Positions 15,893 to 24,050 of a DNA stretch of 33,354 bases are shown here, in pieces. Below the pieces are notes generated by a model that was not told the DNA's origin, did no database searches, and saw only the letters and a list, made by a program, of their open reading frames with translations. How positions within the stretch are numbered: position 1 is the stretch's first letter; each line of letters begins with the position of its first letter. The stretch is from contig NZ_WTSY02000024.1 in the NCBI RefSeq assembly GCF_009828775.2, positions 1 to 33,354 on the forward strand, given 5' to 3'. Source of the stretch: Erysipelothrix aquatica. Lineage in GTDB: Bacteria > Bacillota_I > Bacilli_A > Erysipelotrichales > Erysipelotrichaceae. The position numbers and the translations under genes are program-made.

Positions 15893-15916
15893 AATACGGC
15901 TATTTAAAGCCGTATT
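15893..15916 (-). terminator. Intrinsic terminator of the O-antigen-ligase-like gene
   Basis: AATACGGCT and AGCCGTATT form a 9-bp perfect stem with a 6-nt loop immediately after the stop codon. On the minus strand it is followed by a short T-run (TTTTC counting the stem end). Confidence 0.7.
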
Positions 15917-15917
15917 C

Positions 15918-17096
15918 TTAGAATTTATTGCGATTCGGAATGCAGAAAACAACCGCAAACAGTAAGATTGTTTGAATGTAATATATCGGAATATCGAAGA
16001 CACCATAAACTAAAAATGCCACGAGTAAAGAGATTGCGAGTGGATAGTCTAAATAGTATGCATTGTTATAGACATCAACTGCTCTTTCTATAATAAACAA
16101 CGTTAAGATACCCGTTCCTACAATACCAAGACTTAATAAGCTTTCGATAAAGATATTATGAGCATGAGTATTGTCAAACAACAAAGCATATGAAAATAGA
16201 CCGTGACCCCACCATGGTTCTTTAATTATGGCATCCATTGCATTATCCCAAATATGGAAGCGAATGGATGAATGATCGGCAACTTCCATGAACCGAGGAA
16301 AAATGGAAGGGTTGTTCATAATAAAGATCCCAACGATGCAGCCAATAAACACCAGAATTTTGAGTTGTGTCCATTTCCTTTGTACCAAAATAACCCCTAC
16401 AAGCCCCACAGCAAGACCTAAAAGGATGGATCGAGTTCCGGTTAGGAATAATGCGTATGTATTGATTAGGAATGCTCCAGCGTAAAAGAGGAGCAACTTA
16501 TAGTTCTTAAATGTAAGTTGAAATTGAATTTGGTTAAAGCAAACTAATAGAACAATTAGCAAAATGAAGGCATAGAAGTTGGGGTTATCAAATGTTGAAT
16601 AAGCACGATAGTAACCATCTCCATAAGGAGGAAGTTGCCACGCCGGCATATGTCCAACATTAAACCACGTCATCACCTTCGTCGCAAGGTCCGAAAACCA
16701 TTGCGGACGGTACTTAATAAATATAAAGAAAAAGTTAAACAGTGAACTCCACACAATATAGTATTGCATTTTCATGTAGTTACGCGGCGTTATGCGCCGT
16801 TTAACCGCACCGACATACGCGATTATGTAAAGCATAAATATTGCTGCTAGAAGCCCCAAAACGTTGTTATTAACATATGCTACGACGATTAGGTAAGCAA
16901 TTAGTGGCCAAATGAAACTTTTAAAACTAATGTCTTTAAATTTCACCCATTCATATGCAACATATGCTCCCAATGCAATGAGACTTGGATACATAACATA
17001 GTTCGGTAAGAACAACACAAAAATCAAGAGGAATAGTAAATTCTCTTGAAATTGTTGATTTAATCTTTTACCAATTGTCATTATGTCTGTCATCAT
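15918..17096 (-). CDS. O-antigen ligase/Wzy-like polysaccharide polymerase membrane protein
   Basis: A 392-residue integral membrane protein with about ten hydrophobic helices. It has the family core: the large periplasm-facing loop with YRAYSTFDNPNFYAF, then the arginine motif FLTGTRSILLGLAVG near residue 220, and the C-terminal WWGHGLFSY followed by HAHNIFIESLLSLGIVG. Such proteins join lipid-linked sugar repeats (Wzy) or transfer glycans (WaaL). In a Gram-positive, a capsule or wall polysaccharide is the likely substrate. No other glycan genes surround it, which is unusual. None of the possible starts (17096, 17093 or the third in-frame ATG at 17081) has a ribosome binding site. Confidence 0.8.
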   Translation of the reverse strand: MMTDIMTIGKRLNQQFQENLLFLLIFVLFLPNYVMYPSLIALGAYVAYEWVKFKDISFKSFIWPLIAYLIVVAYVNNNVLGLLAAIFMLYIIAYVGAVKRRITPRNYMKMQYYIVWSSLFNFFFIFIKYRPQWFSDLATKVMTWFNVGHMPAWQLPPYGDGYYRAYSTFDNPNFYAFILLIVLLVCFNQIQFQLTFKNYKLLLFYAGAFLINTYALFLTGTRSILLGLAVGLVGVILVQRKWTQLKILVFIGCIVGIFIMNNPSIFPRFMEVADHSSIRFHIWDNAMDAIIKEPWWGHGLFSYALLFDNTHAHNIFIESLLSLGIVGTGILTLFIIERAVDVYNNAYYLDYPLAISLLVAFLVYGVFDIPIYYIQTILLFAVVFCIPNRNKF

Positions 17097-17100
17097 AGTT

Positions 17101-17109
17101 ATTTTACCA
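17101..17109 (-). promoter_or_regulatory. Extended -10 promoter of the O-antigen-ligase-like gene
   Basis: TGG-TAAAAT on the minus strand ends 5 bp before the first ATG, so transcription would begin at or next to the start codon. No Shine-Dalgarno sequence is present. A leaderless mRNA is possible. Confidence 0.4.
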
Positions 17110-17111
17110 CA

Positions 17112-17145
17112 AGAAAAAGTGACAACTATAACAATAGTGTCACTT
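17112..17145 (-). terminator. Terminator of the pcrA-ligA-camS-gatCAB operon
   Basis: On the minus strand AGTGACACTAT and ATAGTTGTCACT form an 11-bp stem with one bulged base and a 4-nt loop, followed by TTTTTC. It lies 13 bp after the last operon gene. Confidence 0.8.
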
Positions 17146-17157
17146 CATGCTATTCAA

Positions 17158-17838
17158 TTATTCTGTTCCTTCTTCTGAAGGTACATCATTACCAGATTCT
17201 GTATCTGTAGCAGCTTCTTTTTGTTCGCCTTCTTTTGATTCAGACTCTCTTAGTTTTTCTACAAATTCTGGTGCTGTTGCTTCACTTACAAGTTTTCCAA
17301 CAGGTGATTCTTGTTTGGATGATTTTGAGTAAATATAGTAGATAAAGTTTGGTCTTTGTTCTTCAGTTGGTTTGACCATATTGTAGACATTAATTTCAAT
17401 ATCATACATTTTCTTGGAATCGGAAGCTGTGAAATACTCTCCCACAGGCAGTGTTGCTACGGTAGTTTCATAGACTTGATTCGCAATTGACGCAATGGCA
17501 TCTTTGTCAGTACCTTCAGCAACTTTAACGTTGATACGTACTGTTGCAGTCTCGAGTTCATATTTTACACTTTCAGCGACTCCTAATGCTTCGACATTTT
17601 TCTGTATCGTTTCAAGGGCAGTAGTTTCAATAGCTGGTGTTAAATCACCATCAAAGCGATTTCCAATAATTGGTTCACCGCGTACTCCAGTTGCAGATAA
17701 GATTGTATATCCGAGGAATACTGTTGGAATTGCAATAAGAACAAGGCACACTATGATTGCATAGAATGACCAGTCATGTTTCTTTTTAGTTTTATTTTTT
17801 GGTTGTTTAATTTTTGGATCTTGTTTTTGAGTCATCAT
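17158..17838 (-). CDS. Single-pass membrane protein of unknown function, end of the gatCAB operon
   Basis: A 226-residue protein. The first 23 residues are lysine-rich and cytoplasmic (KNKTKKKHDW), 25-48 form one membrane helix, and the rest should lie outside the cell. Residues about 60-175 look like an alpha/beta domain and residues 185-226 are an acidic, low-complexity tail rich in Glu, Ser and Thr. An AAGGAGG precedes two adjacent ATGs (17838, 17835); the second has the better spacing. It follows gatB by 36 nt and ends the operon. I do not recognise the family. The tail may span the wall. Confidence 0.75.
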   Translation of the reverse strand: MMTQKQDPKIKQPKNKTKKKHDWSFYAIIVCLVLIAIPTVFLGYTILSATGVRGEPIIGNRFDGDLTPAIETTALETIQKNVEALGVAESVKYELETATVRINVKVAEGTDKDAIASIANQVYETTVATLPVGEYFTASDSKKMYDIEINVYNMVKPTEEQRPNFIYYIYSKSSKQESPVGKLVSEATAPEFVEKLRESESKEGEQKEAATDTESGNDVPSEEGTE

Positions 17839-17874
17839 GATCCTCCTTATTATTTAATATAAATTGTATACGAT

Positions 17875-19293
17875 TTATATTTTCTGCGCAAGCACACGTA
17901 ATACAAGTTCATTGGTTAAGCGTGGATTTGCTTGTCCTTTAGAAATTTTCATAACTTGACCAACGACAAATTTAATTGACTTATCCAGCCCATTTTTATA
18001 GTCTTCAATAACTTGTGGATTTGCTTCCAGTACAGATTCAATCCAAGCTTCAATAGCACCTTCATCGTTAACTTGAACCATTCCAGATTTCTTGATAACT
18101 TCTTTTGGAGATTCTCCTTCAACCATTTTTGCAAAGACATCTTTTGCTTGTTTTGATGAAATAGTATTGGAATGAATTGCTTCTATAAAGTCATTAAAAT
18201 ATGCAGGTTTAATCCATGATTCTAAGCTTTGTTCGCCTTTTTTATCAAAGACGGCAAGGATATCTTGTGTTAACCAGTTAACAATTAATTTTGCTTGTGA
18301 ATTTAAGGCACTGACTGTATCAAAATAATCTGCAATTTCTTGATTACGAACAAGAACGGTTGCATCATACATACTTAATCCTAAATCATTGTGGTATCGC
18401 ATGACACGCGCAACAGGTAGTTCAATAATGTCTTGGTTGAGCATAGCTTCTGGAATACGGATTGGCGCGATATTCGGTTCGGTAAAGTAACGGTAATCGA
18501 CAGCACTTTCTTTGGTACGCATCCCGACTGTCGCTTGTTGTTTTTCATCAAAACGACGTGTCTCAGTCACGACTTTGTCACCACTTTCGATCACATTTCT
18601 TTGACGTTCAATTTCAAACTCTATGGATTTTTGAACGTTGCTGATAGAGTTTAGGTTCTTAATTTCAACTTTAGTTCCAAACGCTTCTTGACCTTCAGGT
18701 CGGATTGAAATATTCACATCGCAACGAAGTGACCCTTCATCCATACGACCATCCGAAATTCCTAAATAGATTACTAAAAGACGTAGTGCATCAACATAGG
18801 CTGCTGCTTGTTCTCCAGTACGGAAATCTGCCTCAGTAACGATTTCGAGTAGCGGTGTCCCGGCACGATTAAAGTCAATTAGTGTATTTTCACCTTCATG
18901 GAATTGCTTAGCTGTGTCTTCTTCCATATGGAGTCGATTAATTCGTACCGTCATTATCTCTTCGTTTACAAGAATATTAAACAATCCGTTTTGTCCGAGT
19001 GGGTAGAATTGTTGCGTAATTTGGAAACCTTTCGGCAAATCTGAATAAAAATAGTTTTTGCGGTCAAAACGAACTAAATCATCAATTTCGCAATTAAGCG
19101 CCTGAGCTAACTTAACGCCATATTCAACCGCCCGTTTATTAACTTGTGGTAACGTTCCAGGCATGCTCAGATCAATTTCATTGATTGCTGTATTTGGTTT
19201 TAAACCATAGCCTAAGGGAGCTCCTGAGAACATTTTAGATTGTGTCTTGAGTTCACAGTGAATCTCAATACCGATAACTGCTTCGTAATTCAT
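17875..19293 (-). CDS. gatB: Asp-tRNA(Asn)/Glu-tRNA(Gln) amidotransferase subunit B
   Basis: A 472-residue protein that activates and transamidates misacylated Glu-tRNA(Gln) (and Asp-tRNA(Asn)) using ammonia from GatA. Typical GatB stretches are visible: VIGIEIHCELKT near residue 5, FDRKNYFYSDLPKGFQITQ near 78, HMEEDTAK near 122, and the C-terminal tRNA-binding helical YqeY-like domain from about 325. The length matches the family (about 475). The ATG overlaps the gatA stop by 1 nt, with GAAAGGGG upstream. Confidence 0.96.
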   Translation of the reverse strand: MNYEAVIGIEIHCELKTQSKMFSGAPLGYGLKPNTAINEIDLSMPGTLPQVNKRAVEYGVKLAQALNCEIDDLVRFDRKNYFYSDLPKGFQITQQFYPLGQNGLFNILVNEEIMTVRINRLHMEEDTAKQFHEGENTLIDFNRAGTPLLEIVTEADFRTGEQAAAYVDALRLLVIYLGISDGRMDEGSLRCDVNISIRPEGQEAFGTKVEIKNLNSISNVQKSIEFEIERQRNVIESGDKVVTETRRFDEKQQATVGMRTKESAVDYRYFTEPNIAPIRIPEAMLNQDIIELPVARVMRYHNDLGLSMYDATVLVRNQEIADYFDTVSALNSQAKLIVNWLTQDILAVFDKKGEQSLESWIKPAYFNDFIEAIHSNTISSKQAKDVFAKMVEGESPKEVIKKSGMVQVNDEGAIEAWIESVLEANPQVIEDYKNGLDKSIKFVVGQVMKISKGQANPRLTNELVLRVLAQKI

Positions 19294-20627
19294 TAGAATG
19301 CCCCTTTCCAGTTAATGAGTGATTCAAATGCATTTGCATAAGCAAACATCGTTGCTTCTGCAAATGGTTTAGTGCTGATGTTAATACCAATTGGCATCGC
19401 ATCAACTAATGCCAATGGCATTGTCATACTTGGGTAACCACTAAAGTTGTTGATGACCATGTGGTTTTCTGAGATAAGTGATTGATCGGATTTTTCATCA
19501 AGGAATGGGCCTTCAATTTTCGGTGCAATTTGTGTTGACGCAAGGGCAACAACAACATCCACATCTTCAAAGAATTTTGCATAAGCATCCACGATAACAC
19601 GACGTACACGTTTGGCTTGATTAAACACTTCTTCTTGATTTTTATCATCGAGTGCATATGCACCAAAAACAAAGCGACGTTTAATGGTCTCACTGAACCC
19701 CAATGTACGCGTACGTTTCATAATTTCTTCGAGAGAATCACCTTCTTTTGCGACCCCATAACGAACACCGTCAAGGTCAGCATGATTCGCAACAGCTTCT
19801 GAGTTTGAAATAATCGAGTAGACTGGAAGTACAGCACGTAAAAGTGTTTCGTCCATTTTTTTGTCAACTAAGATAGCACCTTTTGCTTCAAGTTGGTTTG
19901 TGAATTCTTGGAAAGACTTTTTAATTTCACCTTCAGGCATGTAATCCTGGATTGATGAGAAAATACCAATTCGTTTGCCTTCAAGATCCATGTCTAATAA
20001 TTCTGAATATGCAGGTACTGGTTCAAATGAACTCGTCATATCTTTATTATCACGACCAGCAAGAACTTCAAGCATTATTGCTGCATCTTTTACTGATTGT
20101 GTAAAATAACCAACATGATCCAATGACGATGCATACGGAATGACACCATATCGAGAAATTCGCCCATAAGTAGGCTTGACTCCAACCGCTCCAACGTAAG
20201 CCGCTGGCTTACGAATGCTATCTCCTGTATCAGACCCTAATGCAACACGGACTGCTTTCGCTCCAACTAGAGCTGCACTCCCTCCAGATGATCCACCAGA
20301 AATGCGTGATGTATCGTAAGGGTTACTTACGGGTCCTGTAATGGCACTTAAATTTGTACCACCCATTCCCAATTCGTCCATTGATGTCTTAGCGACAATG
20401 TTAGCTCCTGAGGCTAACAGAAGGTCCGTAACATGCGCGTTATAGATAGATTTATGATTGCTCAACAGCTGGCAACTTGCAGTTGTCAACGTTCCTATCA
20501 TATTGAAGTTGTCTTTGAGAGCAATATCCCATCCTACGAGTTTTCCTTCTGATGCAGGTTGGTGCTCGACATAACTTACAATTGCATTTAGTGATTCATT
20601 TGCTTTTTTTAGTGTATCAATTGACAT
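19293..20627 (-). CDS. gatA: Amidotransferase subunit A (amidase)
   Basis: A 444-residue glutaminase subunit of GatCAB that releases ammonia for GatB. The amidase triad can be placed: Lys38 (ALKDN), Ser113 (GGSSGGSA) and Ser137, with the 24-residue gap between the serines as in other GatA proteins. The protein is about 40 residues shorter than the usual 485, mostly at the N-terminus. The signature reads SDTGDSIRKPAAYVG rather than the common SDTGGSIRQPAAFCG, so Asp replaces Gly next to the nucleophile. This form is found in Mollicute-like GatA proteins and is probably functional. It overlaps gatC and gatB by 1 nt each. Confidence 0.95.
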   Translation of the reverse strand: MSIDTLKKANESLNAIVSYVEHQPASEGKLVGWDIALKDNFNMIGTLTTASCQLLSNHKSIYNAHVTDLLLASGANIVAKTSMDELGMGGTNLSAITGPVSNPYDTSRISGGSSGGSAALVGAKAVRVALGSDTGDSIRKPAAYVGAVGVKPTYGRISRYGVIPYASSLDHVGYFTQSVKDAAIMLEVLAGRDNKDMTSSFEPVPAYSELLDMDLEGKRIGIFSSIQDYMPEGEIKKSFQEFTNQLEAKGAILVDKKMDETLLRAVLPVYSIISNSEAVANHADLDGVRYGVAKEGDSLEEIMKRTRTLGFSETIKRRFVFGAYALDDKNQEEVFNQAKRVRRVIVDAYAKFFEDVDVVVALASTQIAPKIEGPFLDEKSDQSLISENHMVINNFSGYPSMTMPLALVDAMPIGINISTKPFAEATMFAYANAFESLINWKGAF

Positions 20628-20923
20628 TATTTATTAACCACCTTAACTATTTCAAAATAATCGCCTTCTATTCTTGGCGCATTTTCGAATGCTAATTCTT
20701 GCGAAATAACATGTGTTGGCTCGTCTTCACGAAACCAACTTGTTTCAATTTCAAATGGATAAGACATTGCCTCCACACCTGATGTATCGATGTTTTGCAA
20801 TACCGAAATTTGATTCAAGAATGTTTTAGATATTTCTTCGATATGTGTAATTTCTTGGGGTTGGAGCTCAAGCATCAGATCGGATGCTAATTTTTCGATA
20901 AGCTCTTTGTTTAGTTTTTCCAT
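20627..20923 (-). CDS. gatC: Amidotransferase subunit C
   Basis: A 98-residue protein that wraps around GatA and stabilises the complex. It has the family pattern: an N-terminal helix with LASDLMLELQPQEITHIEEI, then the conserved tail with F.REDEPTH in the form WFREDEPTHVIS near residue 68 and NAPRIEGDYFEIVKV at the end. An AGGAGGT lies 3 nt before the ATG. It starts 8 nt after the camS stop and shares 1 nt with gatA. Confidence 0.92.
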   Translation of the reverse strand: MEKLNKELIEKLASDLMLELQPQEITHIEEISKTFLNQISVLQNIDTSGVEAMSYPFEIETSWFREDEPTHVISQELAFENAPRIEGDYFEIVKVVNK

Positions 20924-20931
20924 GTTACCTC

Positions 20932-22071
20932 CTATATAACAGTTATGACTGGATTGCTTCCCGGTTGATAGTTAATGACTGCACGTGTATTTTGGAAAAG
21001 TTTTATATTAACTACAACGGGTACTTGATTTGATTCAATACTACTAATTAACGTGCTAACATATTGGGTCAGTCCATGAAATTCAAGTTGTGTTTTTGCA
21101 CCCATTGTTATTTCAATGACATATTTTTTTACTTCATTATCAACTACAAATGCTTGACCAACCACGCCTACAGATTCATCAGCGATAAAATCTTGAACAC
21201 GACGTTTGAAGATTTGGAAGTTGCTACTTGATTGAGGGAGTTGCTGGGTTGCAAGTGTTGAACCCATGTACATCCAACGTTCATTATTCGCGGTCAATGT
21301 TGGAATCGTCTTCGCATTATCGTAGTATGCATGACCAATAAAGTGACCTGGTAAGTATCGTCCATTCAATGTATCATCGACGCTGTCCTGAACGTAAAAC
21401 CCAATCATCATTGGCATTGTTTCCATACCTGGAATCTTACGCATGTACGATTCCAATCGAGGACTGATAATGTCATTTGCTATTTGGAAGAGCGACTCAT
21501 CGGTAATTGCTTGAGTGAGTCCCGTTTCACGATTAACTATCTGGTTACGATCTAATACAACACCAAGACTAATACCGTTAAGTTCCGCTTTGTCTTTGTT
21601 TTTATAGAAATTCATTTCATAAATACTGTGAACGAACATTGGATTTGGAATGGTTACAGTTTTTGTAACGATTCCTTTTTCATCTTTCACCTTTTCAACG
21701 TATGGTTCGGAACCATCACTGGGCGAGTTTAAAGAGTATGGATAATCATCACTTCGGCGATTAATGAGGTGCTGATAGTGCTCTTGTGTAATAATACTTC
21801 CCTCAGCAATATAATACGTACTTGGAGAAAAATACTCTTTCGACAACTCTTGCAAACGCGATCCAATCTCTATCGTATCAATTTCACGCATCGCCGTTGC
21901 ATAGCCTTGACGTAACGGTGAAGATGAATACGGAGTAATGATTGAGTACTCACCTTTCCCAGCACTGACGATTTGCGTTGTCTCGGTGGTTTCACTCGTT
22001 GATGTTTTGGGTCCTTGAATACAGCCAGTAAGAACCAATAGCGCTAATATTATTGTAAGTATTTTTTTCAT
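20932..22071 (-). CDS. camS: CamS-family lipoprotein
   Basis: A 379-residue lipoprotein exported to the outer face of the membrane. The N-terminus is a type II signal peptide (MKKILTIILALLVLTGC) with Cys17 as the lipidation site. The mature protein matches the CamS sex-pheromone precursor family in order and content: EYSIITPYSSSPLRQGYAT early, then GISLGVVLDRNQ, GRYLPGHFIGHAYY and a C-terminal ADESVGVVGQAFVVD. In other Firmicutes camS also lies between ligA and gatC. The released signal peptide is the source of the pheromone in enterococci and staphylococci; whether this one acts so is unknown. A GGGAGGTGG supports the start, which overlaps the ligA stop by 4 nt. Confidence 0.9.
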   Translation of the reverse strand: MKKILTIILALLVLTGCIQGPKTSTSETTETTQIVSAGKGEYSIITPYSSSPLRQGYATAMREIDTIEIGSRLQELSKEYFSPSTYYIAEGSIITQEHYQHLINRRSDDYPYSLNSPSDGSEPYVEKVKDEKGIVTKTVTIPNPMFVHSIYEMNFYKNKDKAELNGISLGVVLDRNQIVNRETGLTQAITDESLFQIANDIISPRLESYMRKIPGMETMPMMIGFYVQDSVDDTLNGRYLPGHFIGHAYYDNAKTIPTLTANNERWMYMGSTLATQQLPQSSSNFQIFKRRVQDFIADESVGVVGQAFVVDNEVKKYVIEITMGAKTQLEFHGLTQYVSTLISSIESNQVPVVVNIKLFQNTRAVINYQPGSNPVITVI

Positions 22072-24050
22072 GATGTTTCCACCTCCCTTATAAAGCGTGC
22101 TTCATCCCATGTCTCTACATTAAGTTGTTGGGCTTTTTCTAGTTTTGAACCTGCACTTTCACCATAGACTACCACGTCAGTTTTCGCACTTACGCTGCCA
22201 CTGACACTACCGCCTTGTGATTCAATTATTTTTTTAGCATCGGTTCGTCCCATTGTTTGGAGCGTTCCGGTTAAGACAAATTTCTTTCCACTAAATTTTG
22301 ATGATACAACTGTATTCGCAAAATCTGGTCTTAAGCCATAAGACAATAAATTGGCAACAAGTTGCTGATTCTCTTCTAATGAAAAGTATGTTGCTACAGA
22401 TTGGGCAATAACCACACCAATCTCAGGTATACTTTGCAGGGTTTCAACGTCTGCTTGGATTATATTTTCAATAGTGTTAAAATGTGCAGCTAGTACAGCT
22501 GATGTTTTTGCTCCAACATGACGAATCCCTAATCCAAAGAGCCATTTTTCTAACGAATTTTGTTTACTATCTTCAATTGCTTTTAGGAGTTTTTCAACAC
22601 TTTTCTCTCCCATTTTATCAAGGGTACCTAATGCTTCTTTATGATTTTTTAATGTATAAATGTCCGGAATTGTTTGGAGTAGTCCTGCATCATGAAGTTG
22701 ATAGACTCTTTTTTCGCCAAGGGTATCAATATTCATTGCTTCACGTGAGGCGAAATGTACCAAGGCTTCTGCAATTTTAGCTGGGCACTCCGAATTCACA
22801 CAGTAATGATCAGCTTCTCCAGCAAATCGAACCAAAACTTCACCACATACTGGACAATGCTTGGGGAATTCATAAGGGACTGCTGATGCACTACGCTTAG
22901 AAACATCCACACTGACGATCTCAGGAATAATTTCGCCAGCTTTTCGAACACTAACGGTGTCGTTTATTCGAATATCTTTATTTTTGATATAGTCTTCATT
23001 GTGTAATGTTGCATAGCTAACAAGGGACCCAGATATTTGTACTGGCGTAAGTTGCGCATTGGGAGTTATTTTCCCTGTCCGACCAACCGTTACAAAAATA
23101 TCTTCAACGGTACTTTTTACTTCTTCAGCTTTAAATTTGTAAGCTGTCGCAAAGCGTGGTGTTCTGACTGTAAATCCAAGAGCTTCTTGAATTGCGAACT
23201 GATTTACTTTAACAACTACGCCATCGATATCATATCCAAAGGTATCACGATTCTGTTCAATTTCCTGAATGCGTGCATACACTGCTTCAATTGTATCGAA
23301 TTTTTTCACTTCCGGATTAACTTTGAAACCTATTTTTTTCAAATAGTCTAACGCATCCGATTGGCTCAAAATCCCAAGTTCTTCTGCATTGACTAAGGTA
23401 TACCAAAATCCATCAAGACCCCGTTCACGAACTGTTTTCGGATTTAATTGCCGAATGGTTCCTGCAGCCGCGTTACGGCAATTGGCAAAGACATCTTCAC
23501 CCTGTTCAAGACGACTTTGATTAACACGGGTAAATGACGATACCGGCATAAACACCTCGCCACGAACTGTCACATCAACGTCTTCATTAAGTCGAAGTGG
23601 AATTGAGTCAATGACACGAATATTAGCAGTCACATCTTCACCAACACGGCCATCACCGCGGGTAACACCTTGCACAAATTGTCCATCTTCATAATCAATA
23701 GACATCGCAAGTCCATCAATTTTCAATTCTACAATGTATTCTACATTTGGAAATTGTGTTCGTATGCGTTGATCAAAAACTTCCAAATCTTCAAACGAAA
23801 ACGCATTTCCTAATGAATACATCGGAAAGCGATGTGTAATCTTATTAAATCCTTGAGCAATTACACCACCCACTTTTTGTGTGGGAGAGTTCGGATCAAA
23901 GAACTCGGGATGTTCTTGTTCAAGCGTCTGGAGTTTCTGAAACAATTGGTCATACTCAACATCTGAAATAGTCGGTGCATCGAGTGCATGATATTCATAG
24001 TTATACTGATGTAATTGTTTACGGAGTGTTTCAATTTCTTCTCTTATCAT
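22068..24050 (-). CDS. ligA: NAD-dependent DNA ligase
   Basis: A 660-residue replicative ligase. The adenylation lysine is Lys110 in ELKIDGLAMS. An OB-fold region, a four-cysteine zinc finger (CPVCGEV, then YCVNSECPAK, near 395-420), helix-hairpin-helix repeats (GLGIRHVGAKTS, IPEIGVVIAQS) and a C-terminal BRCT domain from about 585 (GKKFVLTGTLQTMGRTDAKK) follow in the usual order. The length is normal for LigA. The ATG overlaps the pcrA stop by 4 nt. Confidence 0.97.
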   Translation of the reverse strand: MIREEIETLRKQLHQYNYEYHALDAPTISDVEYDQLFQKLQTLEQEHPEFFDPNSPTQKVGGVIAQGFNKITHRFPMYSLGNAFSFEDLEVFDQRIRTQFPNVEYIVELKIDGLAMSIDYEDGQFVQGVTRGDGRVGEDVTANIRVIDSIPLRLNEDVDVTVRGEVFMPVSSFTRVNQSRLEQGEDVFANCRNAAAGTIRQLNPKTVRERGLDGFWYTLVNAEELGILSQSDALDYLKKIGFKVNPEVKKFDTIEAVYARIQEIEQNRDTFGYDIDGVVVKVNQFAIQEALGFTVRTPRFATAYKFKAEEVKSTVEDIFVTVGRTGKITPNAQLTPVQISGSLVSYATLHNEDYIKNKDIRINDTVSVRKAGEIIPEIVSVDVSKRSASAVPYEFPKHCPVCGEVLVRFAGEADHYCVNSECPAKIAEALVHFASREAMNIDTLGEKRVYQLHDAGLLQTIPDIYTLKNHKEALGTLDKMGEKSVEKLLKAIEDSKQNSLEKWLFGLGIRHVGAKTSAVLAAHFNTIENIIQADVETLQSIPEIGVVIAQSVATYFSLEENQQLVANLLSYGLRPDFANTVVSSKFSGKKFVLTGTLQTMGRTDAKKIIESQGGSVSGSVSAKTDVVVYGESAGSKLEKAQQLNVETWDEARFIREVETS

